Both the position numbers and the translations under genes were made by a program. From the NCBI RefSeq assembly GCF_029407905.1, contig NC_073643.1, positions 37,544,501-37,608,500 on the forward strand: a stretch of DNA of 64,000 nucleotides, given 5' to 3'. Positions 11,031 to 21,552 of this stretch are shown one piece after another. The notes beneath the pieces are model-generated. The model saw only the letters and a list, made by a program, of their open reading frames with translations, made no database searches and was not told the DNA's origin. The DNA comes from Bubalus kerabau. Lineage: Eukaryota; Chordata; Mammalia; Artiodactyla; Bovidae. Position 1 is the stretch's first letter; every line of letters begins with the position of its first letter.

Positions 11031-12224
11031 TTTCCTTCCTTCTGCTGACTTTAGGTTTTATTTGTTCTTCTTTTTCTCACTCTTAGGTGGTGGGTTAGGT
11101 TGTTTATCTGAGATTTTTCTTGCTTTTTGAGGAAGGCTTGTATCACTATGAACTTCCCTCTAAGAACTGCTTTTGCTACATCTCATAGATCAAACAACTT
11201 TTTCTCTTTCTCTATATATCTGTCGTACTGGTTGTGTTGTTGCAGTAAGACTACTGATAGAAGGATGCTTTGCCTGTAACATTTTCAAAAAGTGGACTGC
11301 ATCTGTACTGATGCAAAAATTTACTCCAGTGGATCACCTTTTATGCCTTTTGTGAGCTTTTATGCCTGGCAGTAGAGTCCATTTCTTCAGTTACTTGTTA
11401 AAAAGGCTGATTCCAAGGCTCTTTCTCTGGAAATTCTGACTGAATGTATCGAGATGGGGTCAAAAATCCAGGTTGTTTTTTTTTTTTTTTAAAGCAAGCA
11501 CCCCTGTTGAAAGTATGTATTCAAGAAAGGCTGCACAACCCTAGCTTCCACATGCAACCCACTGGAAGTGATGGCTAAAGCCCTGTGTTTCTTGGAAGTG
11601 AATCGTGGGCCTTGTGTTCCCCTTGTCTACCCATAAGACCTTAAGTGGGGAAGTAGCTGAAGGTGCATTGTGCAAGGAGAGAATAAAATATATCATCAGC
11701 TTTGAGTTAACACTGGGTATTGATGGCCTGTCACATCTCTTTGGGGTACCACTGGCTGTATTTTACTTCAAAGATGATTCCGTTTATGATCAGCAGTCTT
11801 AATGTTACAGAGGGGAGACCAACAGTGTAGTTTTCATCTTTGGTTGAATGAAAATCAACCAATTAAAAATAGAAACAAGTCAGGGCACTTAGTCCCCTGG
11901 TTGGGTATTGAGAGCATTTACCTCTAGTTCTTAGGAAGACATTGTGCTTAACATGCAGTACTTTGATAATTATCCTTCAAGGGTGAGAAAGTCTATTAGT
12001 GCCCCGGACTTCCATAGATCTCCATGACAGTGACAGGAGGGAGAGTGCAATCTGGCCAGATCGGGATCAGATGCTATTTTATTGTTATGATTAGCCTCTT
12101 GGGTTTGACAGCCAGTGTTCCCTGTTGAAGTTATGCTGCAGAGTGACAGTAATGGTGGATGAGGCTGTCTTTGGAACTTGTTTACATGGATCTCTCATAT
12201 TAATTACTGACTATATCTAGGGCT
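11031..12224. other. Unique non-coding DNA
   Basis: About 1.2 kb with a T-run near 11475. The frames at 11173-11355 and 11605-11802 show no domain and no exon signals that I trust. Confidence 0.5.
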
Positions 12225-12236
12225 CATGTTATGTAT

Positions 12237-12451
12237 GAAAGTTAAAGTGAAGTCGCTCAGTCGTGTCCGACTCTTTTGTGACCCGATGGACTGTAGCCTA
12301 CCAGGCTTCTCCGTCCATGGGATTCTCCAGGCCAGAATACTGGAGTGGGTTACCATTTCCTTCTCCAGGGGATCTTCCCGACCCAGGGATCAACCCCGGG
12401 TCTTCCACATTGGAGGCAGACGCTTTAACCTCTGAGCCACCAGGGAAGCCC
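12237..12451 (-). mobile_element. Bov-tA SINE, antisense, perfect 12-bp target duplication
   Basis: Well-preserved antisense Bov-tA with 'cgctttaacctctgagccac' at the head end. It is flanked by 'catgttatgtat' at 12225-12236 and 12452-12463. Confidence 0.97.
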
Positions 12452-12557
12452 CATGTTATGTATAGTGACTCCCTACCAAAAGCAAGTTTAGCAAGGTGAT
12501 TACATTAATGAAGGAAAATCTTCCCGGTATATGACTCTGAAAATAGAATCACCTAAT

Positions 12558-12927
12558 GTCAGAAAGTGAAGAGGAACTAAAAAGCCTCTAGTTGAAAGTG
12601 AAAGAAGAGAATGAAAAAGTTGGCTTAAAGCTCAATATTCAGAAAACTAAGATCATGGCATCTGGTCCCATCACTTCATGGGAAACAGATGGGGAAACAG
12701 TGGAAACAGTGTCAGACTTTATTTTTTGGGGCTCCAACATCACTGCAGATGGTGATGGCAGCCATGAAATTAAAAGACGCTTATTCCTTGGAAGGAAAGT
12801 TATGACCAACCTAGATAGCATATTCAAAAGCAGAGACATTCCTTTGCCAACAAAGGTCCGTGTAGTCAAGGCTATGGTTTTTCCAGTGGTTATGTATGGA
12901 TGTGAGAGTTGGACTGTGAAGAAAGGC
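12558..12927 (+). pseudogene. BovB reverse transcriptase fragment, both ends missing
   Basis: Internal BovB sequence, from the residues just after the catalytic YADD (equivalent of 'agaaagtgaagaggaactaa') through the downstream connection region ('...VVMYGCESWTVKK'). An in-frame TAG replaces the consensus Leu codon at about 12589-12591. The copy then stops abruptly, so the BovB 3' end required for target-primed insertion is missing. The 139-codon frame from 12592 runs past the junction into unrelated DNA. The fragment probably arose by deletion of a longer copy or by another rearrangement. Confidence 0.9.
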
Positions 12928-14330
12928 AGAGGAAAAGAGCCATATGCCTGTATACAACTTACACTCCCAGCACGGGGGCATGGCATGAGCACACGGATGG
13001 CACAGCAGTAGCAGCAAGATTTGGCCCATAGGTATTGCCCCATAGCTGTACTCAGAAAGGGTGAAATCCCTAAAATATAGAATAATATCCACGGCATTAG
13101 GAATTTTTGTTTTGCTTGGTTCATTGCTGATTACCAGCCTCTGGGCACACTTGTTGCAAGAATGAATGAACAAATCATCATCTTTCTTAAATTTACTATT
13201 TCAAAATCATTTAAGTTTGGAGAAAAGTTGCAGAAATAGTATGAAGTTTTGCCATAACCAGCTTCCCCTAATGTTAGCCTCTTACGTAACCATGTACAAT
13301 GATCAAAACTGAGAAATTAACATTGACACAATACTGTTAACTAAGGACTCTTTGGATTTCAGTTTTTTTTCCCACTAAAGTCTTTTTCTGTTTCAGGGTC
13401 CGTCTAGGGTACCATATTGTATTTAGATGTCTTGTCCTCTCCAATTTGGGGGATTTCCTCCTCAACCAGTCCTAGTCTTTCATGACCTCAACATTTTTTT
13501 TAATAAACTGTAATACGTTATTCTGTAAATTGTCCTTCAGCTTAGATTTATGTGATGACGGAAACCTGGAAAAGACTTTGTACTGAAAAAGACATCATGA
13601 GGAATTGGTGCTTTGGGTGGACTTGATGGAGGAGTGAGACTTGGATGGACAGAAAAGTGGAAAGTGGAGTTTTCAGGCCAGAAAAATCTCTGTGCCCACA
13701 TCTCTAACTGGGAGCACTTTGGTGCTGTCTTGGTTCTTTTCTGCATGTGTAAGTGATGGGTAACCTGAGTTGACTGATTAAGAGTTGTAATCACAGCTTG
13801 TCTAGCTGCCCTGCTCTTTGCATCTTGCCTTTTTCTCATCAGCAAGAAGATCTTCTGATTCGGGCTCACCTCTAGCTTCCAGACGCTGCTGGCTGTGACA
13901 CTGGACTGGGCTTCGGTTCCCTGGGTAACAGAGCTGATGGGCTCTTTGCTATCTTTTTATCAGACTTTATGCTCTTCTGTAGTCTGCTGACACAGGGCCT
14001 TCTATTTATTTTTTACTATGACTATTATATTGGTTAAGACTCAGCAAGCACTGTGCCAGGCTCTAAGCCAACTTTTCTCAATGGGGAGCAATATCACCTG
14101 TAAGGGAAAAACACATTGGTTTTTTGGGAAGTGAAAAAAAAAAAATTCTTCTTGTGTATAAGTACACAATGCCAAAACAGCCATCTGAGATATCTGTGGT
14201 ATTAAAATTTCACTGAAGGGGGGGGGGGTGGGTGTTGATTCGGGGAAAAGAAATCTTAAAAAACTTACTGATAGGATCAATGAGGGAGAAAAAAGGTTGA
14301 GATATGTTGTTTTAGGCCAGATGACTTGGC
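12928..14330. other. Non-coding DNA with an ancient LINE remnant
   Basis: At 13205-13560, 'gaaaagttgcagaaatagta', 'ttttcccactaaagtctttt', 'agatgtcttgtcctctcc' and 'tgtaaattgtccttcagc' resemble an old L1M-type segment. The rest is unrecognised. It includes an A-run near 14134 and an 11-nt G-run at about 14218-14228. Confidence 0.5.
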
Positions 14331-14334
14331 TTAT

Positions 14335-14463
14335 GTCATCTCATGTTAATTCTCAACATTATCTCAAGGGACATATTCTTATTATTCCCATTAAAAAATA
14401 CGAATGGGGAAATTGTGAATTAGCAGAATTGAGTACCTTCCTCAAGGTCACAGAGCCAAGTGT
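14335..14463 (+). mobile_element. MIR SINE remnant
   Basis: 'taattctcaacattatctca', 'attattcccattaaaaaata', 'gaattgagtaccttcctcaa' and 'ggtcacagagccaag' follow the sense MIR consensus. Confidence 0.85.
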
Positions 14464-14467
14464 AGAT

Positions 14468-14738
14468 TGCTGCTGCTACTGCTGCTAAGTCGCTTCAGTC
14501 GTGTCCGACTCTGTGCGACCCCGTAGACGGCAGCCCACCAGGCTCCCCCGTCCCTGGGATTCTCCAGGCAAGAACACTGGAGTGGGTTGCCATTTCCTTC
14601 TCCAATGCATGAAAGTGAAAAGTGAAAGTGAAGTCGCTCAGTTGTGTCCAACTTGTAGCGACCTCATGGACTGCAGCCCACCAGGCTCCTCCAGCCATGG
14701 GATTTTCCAGGCAAGAGTACTGGAGTCTGGTGCCATAT
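14468..14738 (-). mobile_element. Bov-A2 SINE (dimer), antisense
   Basis: Two BovA monomers joined by the 'gaaagtgaaaagtgaaagtg' linker, with the CAG tail appearing as 'tgctgctgctactgctgct' on the plus strand. Frames on both strands at 14448-14764 are SINE translations. Confidence 0.95.
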
Positions 14739-15029
14739 TAGGGATATCCATTCAGGACAGGTAGGCTCCAAGGTCAAGGTCTAAACAGTGATCATCCTTG
14801 TCAATTTATAGCCTTATTCATGAAAACCAATAAAAAAGAAAGTCAATAGAATAAAACCATAACATATCCTAAAACCAAGGGAAAGTTTTCTAGGCTTACT
14901 CAGTAATTAGAATTTCCTGTTATATTATTACCCCATGATTAAGGTTAATAATTGTGGGTCAGTTCTGCGTACATTTACAGCGTTGATATTAGGAGTCTAG
15001 TCAGCTACAGGAATATAATTGCGTGAAGG
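14739..15029. other. Unique non-coding DNA
   Basis: Nothing recognised. Confidence 0.5.
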
Positions 15030-15125
15030 CAGGTTTTCTGTCTGTCCACTGTTGCATCTCCAATGCTGAGAACAATGCAACACATACTAAGTGCTCAAAA
15101 AATACGTGTAGAATAAATAAAAACA
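15030..15125 (+). mobile_element. L2 LINE 3' tip
   Basis: 'catctccaatgctgagaaca' followed by 'catactaagtgctcaaaaaa' and 'agaataaataaa' matches the 3' end of L2. Confidence 0.65.
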
Positions 15126-16646
15126 AAAGGTTATTGTATTTTAAGGAAAAAAAATTCAAAGCCGAACTCAATTACATCTGTTTGATGTTAATGCTGTGAT
15201 GCTTCCTCTTAAAAAAATAAACAGCAACCACCAAAGTGTATGACAAGACGCATACCTACCACAGAGAAAACAAGTTCTGGGTGGCCATTTGAGTTTGATG
15301 TAGAAACTGCCTCCAGCTACTCAAACTCCAAACATATGACTTAATATTGTTATACCATGCAGAGCTAAGAGAGATTAAATCAGACTTAATTTTTCCATCC
15401 ATTTTGAGGGGTTAAAAAAAAAAAACAACCAATATTATTGTTTGAGACAGAATATTGATAATACAATTGGCTGAAATATACAGTGTCATCTTTTCTTTTT
15501 CAATTGAATGTCAAGACCAGCTCTTTCTGTTTTGGGGTAGGGACTAAGCCTATCTGAGATGTATTATAGTCATGGACAGATGAACACAAACCCCAAGTTG
15601 TATGGGATGTAATTTCTTCCCCTTGAGAAACTTTACCATCTGTGAACAGGAAACATAAATTAGGTTATTACACACAATGCATCTCATAAACCTTACCAAG
15701 TAGGAGCACGTGCATTTCCTTGAGATACTGCAAAGGTTCAGGAGTGGCTATAGAATTAAGTTGGACTTGCCAAACTATCCCTTCCAGACAAATGCAAATT
15801 TCAGTTCTCACAGACCCTTCCTGAAATAAGTAATTCAGAGGATCAGGGCCCAAGAAAGGCTTGGTTGGCTCAGAAGAAGCCCATTTTCATATATATGAGT
15901 GGAGATAGACAACAAGGTGGTGACATCACCACCAATCCTCATTTTCTTATTCTCAGTGGCATATACCCGCAGCATTGAGAGGGCTTCTAAGAAGGTTTAC
16001 CATAGTGCAAATGAAATAAGAAGTCATGAAGGTCAGAATCTGAGAGTGGGGAGGAATTTTGCTGGCTGCTTCAAAGGCTAAGCCACTCTCCTGCCCCCAT
16101 GTTAGATGAGCTGCTTTTGGATGTGGGTTCAAATATCTCTTTCTCTAACTCACATTTTTTTTAGGGTCCTGTTAAGTGGCTTTTTTGTTTCCCTTTGTTT
16201 TTATTTCTTTTTTTCCCACCACTGGAAACTTATAAACCTTGGTATTATATGGTAATTAGATGGGGACGCTGGGAAATGGAGACTGAGGACACACACTCTC
16301 TCACTCTCTCTCACTCTTACAAAGACACACTCACACCCAAACCCTATTACCTGGGCAGGCTGCCCTCCAGCCTTCTTCATGGAGAGGTGGGGACTTCAGG
16401 GCTTCTAATTACAGGCTTTCTGCCTTTGAGAACCCTCTCAGCAGGAACACCGTGTACTACAGACACTCCTTTCTACACACTGAATGCCCTGGCATAATTG
16501 TTTGAAATGGAAAGTCACTTTCACTTAAACAGAAGGCTCTCAATCACCTCCACCCACCCCCTTACCTTTCTGGAGTTATTAGCATAGACATTCTTGACTG
16601 CATCTTTTCACAATCAGGCTTATCTAGTCTTGTACTGAGCTCCACT
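15126..16646. other. Unique non-coding DNA
   Basis: About 1.5 kb with no clear repeat or gene. A (CACTCT)-rich simple stretch lies at about 16291-16316. The 100-codon frame at 16195-16497 crosses it and has no recognisable domain. Confidence 0.5.
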
Positions 16647-16657
16647 AGAGAAATTGT

Positions 16658-16932
16658 CGGAGAAGGCAATGGCACCCCACTCCAGTATTCTTGCCTGGAA
16701 AATCCCATGGACGGAGGAGCCTGGTGGGCTGCAGTCCATGGGGTCGCTGGGAGTCGGACACGACTGAGCGACTTCACTTTCACTTTCATGCATTGGAGAA
16801 GGAAATGGCAACCCACTCCAGTGTTCTTGCCTGGAGAATCCCAGGGATGGCGGAGCCTGGTGGGCTGCCGTCTATGGGGTTGCACAGAGTCGGACACGAG
16901 TGAAGCGACTTAGCAGCAGCAGCAGCAGCAGC
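16658..16932 (+). mobile_element. Bov-A2 SINE with perfect 11-bp target duplication
   Basis: Complete sense Bov-A2 dimer: 'ggagaaggcaatggcacccc', linker 'cactttcactttcatgcatt', second monomer, then (AGC)n tail 16911-16932. It is flanked by 'agagaaattgt' at 16647-16657 and 16933-16943. It is one of the youngest-looking insertions in the window. Confidence 0.97.
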
Positions 16933-16943
16933 AGAGAAATTGT

Positions 16944-17529
16944 GCTAGGTTCACTCTGGGAAACCCCTCATGTCAAATCCTTCTCCTGTGGCTGCTGGGG
17001 GGAAAAAAGACACAGGAGTAAATGGGTTGTGGTGTTTGCTCTTTTGGCTAATATTTTTCCACACATTGGAAGGGAGTCCCACTCAGACCGTAGATGTGGA
17101 TTTTATTGTCCTCCGCTTCTATAACTCACATGGAAACTTCATTTTAACATTATGTAAAGTGTTTCAAATAACTGCATTAGGGCTTCTTCCTTGGGAGATG
17201 ATTTGGGGTCCCAGGCAGTGACATGCATATGCTGGGGACCAACCCCAGTGTTGTCAAATTGATGACTTCCCGTGAATGCTCCACTCACTACCGCCACACT
17301 CCACCTGAAATTAGAACTAAAATTCTATATGAATCGAAAGGAAATGCTGAGGTGAGGTGATAGATTCAAAGGGAGCTCTCTGAGTGGTTTTTTCCCCCTC
17401 TTAGCCCAGGGAACTCACCTTTTTCAGGTTTTTTTCACCAGAGAAGAGCTGAAGTATTTTCCAAAGTTCAAAAGGCATGCCCCTTGACCTTAAAAGTTCA
17501 CAAAAGGCAGAAGCATAAGGAGGCCAAGA
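16944..17529. other. Unique DNA upstream of CpG island
   Basis: No gene or repeat recognised. Confidence 0.5.
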
Positions 17530-17650
17530 TTCAGGACTTTGAACTTGGACTGACCTGAGACATTGCTCCAAGCTCTTAGCTGAGTGACCTTTGACTGTTA
17601 CTTAACCTCTTTGAGCTTCATCCTTTTCATCTTTCAGAGGCCAAATAGTT
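17530..17650 (-). mobile_element. MIR SINE remnant, antisense
   Basis: 'gctgagtgacctttgactgt', 'tacttaacctctttgagctt' and 'catccttttcatctttcaga' match antisense MIR. Confidence 0.75.
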
Positions 17651-17744
17651 CTCTCTTTCCAGGGCTGCATGATGATGAGATGGATTGGCTTTGCAACTAG
17701 AGAGTAGGGGTCTTTTTTAGGATTTCTTTTCTTTCTTTTTTTTT

Positions 17745-17890
17745 TTTTTAGGGACCTTGAATGCTAAGCTCAGGTGTTTGGCTTTTATTCTATGGATTGG
17801 GGCCAATCTAAGTTTCCTGAAGAGTGAAGAGACGATTTGTATTAACCAAAGGGTCACAGTGGTATACTGGAACACCAGCACAGTACTTTC
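17745..17890 (-). mobile_element. L2 LINE remnant, antisense
   Basis: 'gctaagctcaggtgtttggc' followed by 'ttttattctatggattgggg' and 'agtgaagagacgatttgtat' matches the antisense interior of L2. A T-run precedes it. Confidence 0.5.
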
Positions 17891-18119
17891 AGAATCGTCT
17901 GTACCAGGAGAGAATAAAAGGCTCCTTATAGTCATTAGGAAAAGGGCAGGTGCTATTTAAGAATTGTTATTTTAAATAAAATAATGATGAGGAAGGAAGG
18001 TTCAACTTTATTCCTGATATATTTTAAAGTATATCTGACTCTCCTGTTTGACCACCGTCTCCACATCCGTTTCCAAGGTTGCAACTCTTCGTGGGCCCGT
18101 ATTTCCTTGGTTACCCTGG
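17891..18119. other. Proximal upstream flank of the CpG island
   Basis: No repeat recognised. Composition shifts from AT-rich to GC-rich around 18060. Confidence 0.5.
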
Positions 18120-18127
18120 ACCGGGAC

Positions 18128-18133
18128 CACGTG
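18128..18133. promoter_or_regulatory. CACGTG E-box
   Basis: The palindromic core in 'gaccacgtgacc' is a good match for bHLH-ZIP factors of the USF/MITF/TFE type. It lies about 250 bp upstream of the predicted start. Confidence 0.45.
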
Positions 18134-18348
18134 ACCTCCCCTCCCACTCTGGGTACCGTGAAAGCCCTGCTTATCCACACCCCACCCCCTCCGCACCCCT
18201 ACACAGGCCCTGTGGATGGGGGTGGGCGGGAGGCCGCCGCTCCCTACCGGGGACCCAGCAGCGGCCCCTGAGTGTGAATAGCGCACATTGACGACGCTGC
18301 CGCCCAAGAGGGCTGGGGACGCCAGGGCACTGCCTCTGCCTGCGGGCC

Positions 18349-18358
18349 CCATAAAAGG
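18349..18358 (+). promoter_or_regulatory. TATA box overlapping an exact CArG box
   Basis: 'ccataaaagg' fits CC(A/T)6GG, the serum response factor site, and at the same time provides an ATAAAA TATA element. A candidate initiator 'ctcagat' lies 31 bp downstream (A at 18382), the spacing expected of a TATA promoter. A CAGCTG E-box follows at 18361-18366. TATA function is better supported than SRF binding, which is inferred from sequence alone. Confidence 0.65.
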
Positions 18359-18381
18359 AGCAGCTGCCGCTGGGGCCGCTC

Positions 18382-18475
18382 AGATGCGCGGGGATGAGGC
18401 GGGCGGCGGCTGAGTGCGCGCCTGGACTCCGGCAGTGACCGAGGCAGACCTTGGGGCCACTCTAAGGGCCCGCAG
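18382..18475 (+). other. Predicted non-coding first exon
   Basis: The start is set by TATA spacing and an initiator-like sequence. The end is set by the splice donor 'cag|gtaacc' (GT at 18476-18477). Two ATGs occur: 18384, a 9-codon frame ending at TGA, and 18394, a 14-codon frame ending at TGA. Both close inside the exon, so it looks like a 5'-UTR exon with two short upstream ORFs, with main coding starting in a later exon. No acceptor or coding exon is recognised in the remaining 45 kb, implying a long first intron if the prediction holds. The host gene is unknown. Confidence 0.5.
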
Positions 18476-18601
18476 GTAACCGCGGGCGGGCGGGTTTTGT
18501 CCCCGGACTTGGGAGGGACAGCAGGAGGAGGGCAGGGACGAGGGTCAGGGTGGCAGGAAGGAGGCTGGGCAGGGATGAAGAAGGGAGGAAGCCAGGAAGA
18601 C

Positions 18602-18651
18602 GGGAAGGAGGAGGAAAGGGGAGGAAGGAGAGGGAGGGAGGAAGGAAGGAG
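18602..18651 (+). repeat. 50-nt uninterrupted homopurine run
   Basis: Every base from 18602 to 18651 is A or G, within a wider purine-rich zone from about 18500. It is just inside the predicted first intron. Such tracts can form triplex (H-DNA) and bind GAGA-type factors, but no function is demonstrated. Confidence 0.9.
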
Positions 18652-18960
18652 CCACGCCAAGGAGCAGCTGGCACGCGCTGCACTTGCCTCCAGCCCAAGC
18701 GTTCAAGTTCTCCACCTCCGACCTCTCCCAGCTGCGGGGCCGGCACCCGGCGCATCCCTCCCCAAAACGCTCCCGCGTCGCGCGCGCATCGCGGATACTC
18801 AGCCATGTTTTCTGGGCGAGCATCTCTGGCGGCACAGCTGAGCGGCAAGGCCCCCATGCGGGGACAGCCTTGGCTGCGGCCTGGGGGCAGGTGGAAGGGG
18901 ATGAGAGCGGTCGCTCTGCTCCAGGCTCGCGCTGCTTAGGGCAGAGGGCCCGCTGGATGA

Positions 18961-19760
18961 TGCTTTACTTTGCTTCCAGTTGGGCAAAAGCCAGGGTTGC
19001 CCCCCGCCCCCCGCTGCCTCCCGTTCCTGCAAACCCCACTTCACTGGCCTGCTGCCACTCTCTGAACTGTCGGCTCCCCCACCCTCTTCTTCCTCAGCCA
19101 TCCAGTAGCCTGTATTTTGAGCTTCTTTTAGAGCGTTGTTTGCATCTAACTGGGCTCAGCTGGAGAAAAAGGAGAGGGACTGAAAAGGAGGAGGGCCTTT
19201 TGTGCTGAGCCCCATTGTAAAGCCCTCTTCCCCCCACCCCAACTCTGAGCCGCTGAAGGTTCCCAACAGAGAAGGACGGATGCTAAGGCACCCCAGAAGT
19301 CCTTGGCTTGCTGTCTGTCAACTGCCCTTCTCCTCTATTGGGCTGCTGCTTCTGTGGGTAAAAGGTCGCTCTGAAGCTGTGAGGGCTCCATTTCACCTGG
19401 GATGCCCCCAGACATCCCGTGGCTCTAGTTGCCATGGCTTCGCTGCCCACTCACAGGAAATGCAACTCCTGGCAATCACGCCTGTCTGCCAAAGGCAGAG
19501 TTTCTTCCTCCAGCCCGAAGTAGATCCACGTTAGCAGGCTCTGCAAATTCTCAGCAGGGTTTGGTGGTTATTACAGATGCTTGCTTGAGGAGCTCTTGGA
19601 TGGGAGTTCAGGAGTTCCTCAGTGACTCCTCAGTTGAATATTGTTCTTAATTTTCTCCTAATAATGAATTTTCACAGTTGGCCTTTTCTACAACATATCA
19701 TGTGTTTCAACCCCAGGCTGTGCTCCCTGAGGTAGTTTTGTGGTTGTTTGTGTTTTGTTG
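18961..19760. other. Unique DNA at the start of the putative first intron
   Basis: No repeat or exon recognised in 0.8 kb. The 110-codon frame 19202-19534 has no recognised domain. Confidence 0.5.
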
Positions 19761-19904
19761 TTTGGTTGCTCAGTTGTGTCAGACTCTTTGCAATCCATGG
19801 CTGCAGCACGCCAAGCTTCCCTGTCCCTCACCATCTCCCGGAGTTTGCTCAGACTCATGTCCATTGAGTTGGTGATGCCATCCAACCATCTCATCCTCTG
19901 TCAT
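19761..19904 (-). mobile_element. BovB LINE 3' end, antisense
   Basis: Antisense terminal BovB: 'gttgctcagttgtgtcagac', 'ctccc ggagtttgctcagac', 'tgatgccatccaaccatctc'. Only the last roughly 140 bp is present. Confidence 0.9.
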
Positions 19905-20094
19905 CTGTATGTAAGATAGGTGATTGTAGCTCTGTTCTAGAATGAGTAATGGCAGTGTTGTTGTAGTGGTGAGCTGTCTAGAGAGCCTAAGCATTGACTG
20001 GACACAGTTCTCAGCTATATTACCCTCTTTTATACATAGAGCTACCAAGAATCTCTAATAGATAAATGGAAACATGGAGAGATTAATTTATCTG

Positions 20095-20620
20095 GTGTCC
20101 ACAGTAACCACTTGCTGGGATTTGAATCTAGTCAGTATTAGTCCAGAGCTGATGCCCTTAACTCTTCTTCTTTGAGGAAGGTGGGCAGTAAAATCTGTCC
20201 ATGGCATCATTATTCTGAGGTTCCACCAGGTGGATTCAAGAAGACTCACTGTAGAGTCAGATAGACTGGGGTTGAATCTTGGATCCAACATATGTAGAAT
20301 TGTGAGTTAACCTTTATCACTCCTCCATGGTTTGTCATTTTAAATGACTGGTACATAATTTATAAACAATTATTAAATGGTTTTTGTAGTTGCAGGAGCA
20401 CAGTGTCATAACCAGTTACAGATTTTAAAGCCAAGGCTGTCCATGTTTATGTTCAGTCCTATCACGTAGGGGCTGAATGAACTTGGCAAAATATCTAAAC
20501 TTCTCTTAAGCCTCAGTTTTCACATATGTAGAGGGGTTGTCCTGCAACCAAATGAGAAGATGTACTTAAAATCCTTGACACAGGGTCTGGCATACATGGT
20601 ACTCAAGAAATGTCGTTGTT
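20095..20620. mobile_element. Three MIR remnants
   Basis: Sense MIR 3' part at 20095-20170 ('gctgggatttgaatctagtc', 'gatgcccttaactc'). Antisense MIR at 20243-20345 ('gactggggttgaatcttgga'). Antisense MIR at 20425-20620 ('taagcctcagttttcacata', 'gggtctggcatacatggtac'). Confidence 0.6.
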
Positions 20621-20759
20621 GGAATTTGTTGTTTGGTTTGGTTTGATTGTGTTTTTTTGTGAATCAGTGCAGGTTCCTGTATTGGGTTTGTTTTTGTTTT
20701 GTCATTTCTGAATTTGTCTGGTTCAGCAATTACTCCTTGGGCTGCAGTGCATAATGAGC

Positions 20760-20860
20760 TTAGTCTTTCAGTCGTGTCTGACTCTTTGCGACCCCATGGA
20801 CTGTAGCCCACCAGGCTCCTCTGTCCATGAGGGTACTCCAGGCAAGAATACTGGAGTGGA
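20760..20860 (-). mobile_element. BovA/Bov-tA SINE, antisense, head missing
   Basis: 'cagtcgtgtctgactctttg' through 'aagaatactggagtgg'. It ends before the tRNA-like head. Confidence 0.9.
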
Positions 20861-20891
20861 TGCATCATAGACCCTTTGCAAATGTTGTGGG

Positions 20892-20936
20892 ACACACACA
20901 CACACACACACACACACCCACCCACCCACCCACCCA
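20892..20936. repeat. (CA)n followed by (CCCA)n microsatellite
   Basis: About 13 CA units run directly into about five CCCA units, making a compound microsatellite. Confidence 0.95.
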
Positions 20937-21552
20937 GAACATGTACATTTGAAATGATAAGTACTAAGTGAATTCTGTCTTGTTCAGTAAGAGCTCTGTT
21001 TCTTTTGGCAAAACAGTCACTCTGACTTTTAAGGGTTAGGGAAACTTCAAAGTTAATTTTAGAGCTGTCTGAAAACCAGCTGGAAGAATTAGCACTGCAC
21101 CTAACAGTTGCAAGGGGGGAGAAATGGATTGGCGATGACATTTGCTTTTTTCCTGGGTTCTGAAAAACTGTAACATATTCTGCTAAACTGTTACAAATAA
21201 TCAACTAGAATTTTAACTTAGTTAAACAATTCTAGGAGAATATCTTCTCCCATGTGGTTTTATAGATACTGGTTAAATGAAAAGAACTTAATGAATAAAA
21301 CATTTTCAAGATACAATGTTGACGTAAATTAACTGGTTTTAAATGGGTGTTTAGAATTTGGCCCAAATATTTGTTTATAAATGAAGAGAATGCTATAAGA
21401 TCAACATTTATTAAAAAAAAAAAAAAAGCATGCATTAGCTGGAAAAGGACCTAAAAGCCCATCAGTAAGGGATTGGTTAAAGACATAGTAGCATATACTT
21501 ACAGTGGGTGAATACAGCCCCTTGAGAGAATGAAGTATGGTTTATATGCTAA
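20937..21552. other. Unique DNA, possible old LINE before the SINE
   Basis: An A-run lies near 21413. 'cccatcagtaagggattggtt' (21459-21479) resembles an ancient LINE 3' motif, weakly. Confidence 0.35.

Larger units (their letters stand above)
18120..18960 (+). promoter_or_regulatory. CpG island with a likely TATA-containing promoter
   Basis: This is the only long CpG-rich, GC-rich segment in an otherwise CpG-depleted window. It contains a CACGTG E-box (18128-18133), Sp1-like 'ggggtgggcgggagg' (about 18219-18233), a CArG/TATA motif (18349-18358), a CAGCTG E-box (18361-18366), a predicted first exon (18382-18475) and a CpG-dense stretch around 18770-18795. Direction is inferred as plus from TATA, initiator and donor order. 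Long open frames on both strands here are expected in GC-rich DNA and have no recognised domain. The gene is not identified; downstream exons would lie beyond 64 kb or be unrecognised. Confidence 0.85.

Noticed and set aside
12639..13173. Minus-strand frames of 161 and 120 codons
   Set aside because: They are the complement of a BovB fragment plus unrelated flank, so shadow frames.
18462..18857. 131-codon minus-strand frame in the CpG island, with a good Kozak context at an internal ATG
   Set aside because: GC-rich DNA opens frames on both strands; much of the product is a proline/serine/leucine run read from the homopurine tract, and no domain is seen. A divergent gene is not excluded but not supported.
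18804..18939. Alternative start ATG with 44 downstream codons
   Set aside because: It stops at TAG without a donor in frame, no domain; more likely intronic.
18684..19208. 174-codon plus-strand frame leaving the CpG island
   Set aside because: Low-complexity translation, no recognised domain, and it begins downstream of the predicted splice donor in presumed intron.
20566..21204. 212-codon minus-strand frame
   Set aside because: It crosses a Bov-tA fragment, a (CA)n microsatellite and MIR sequence; a chance concatenation.
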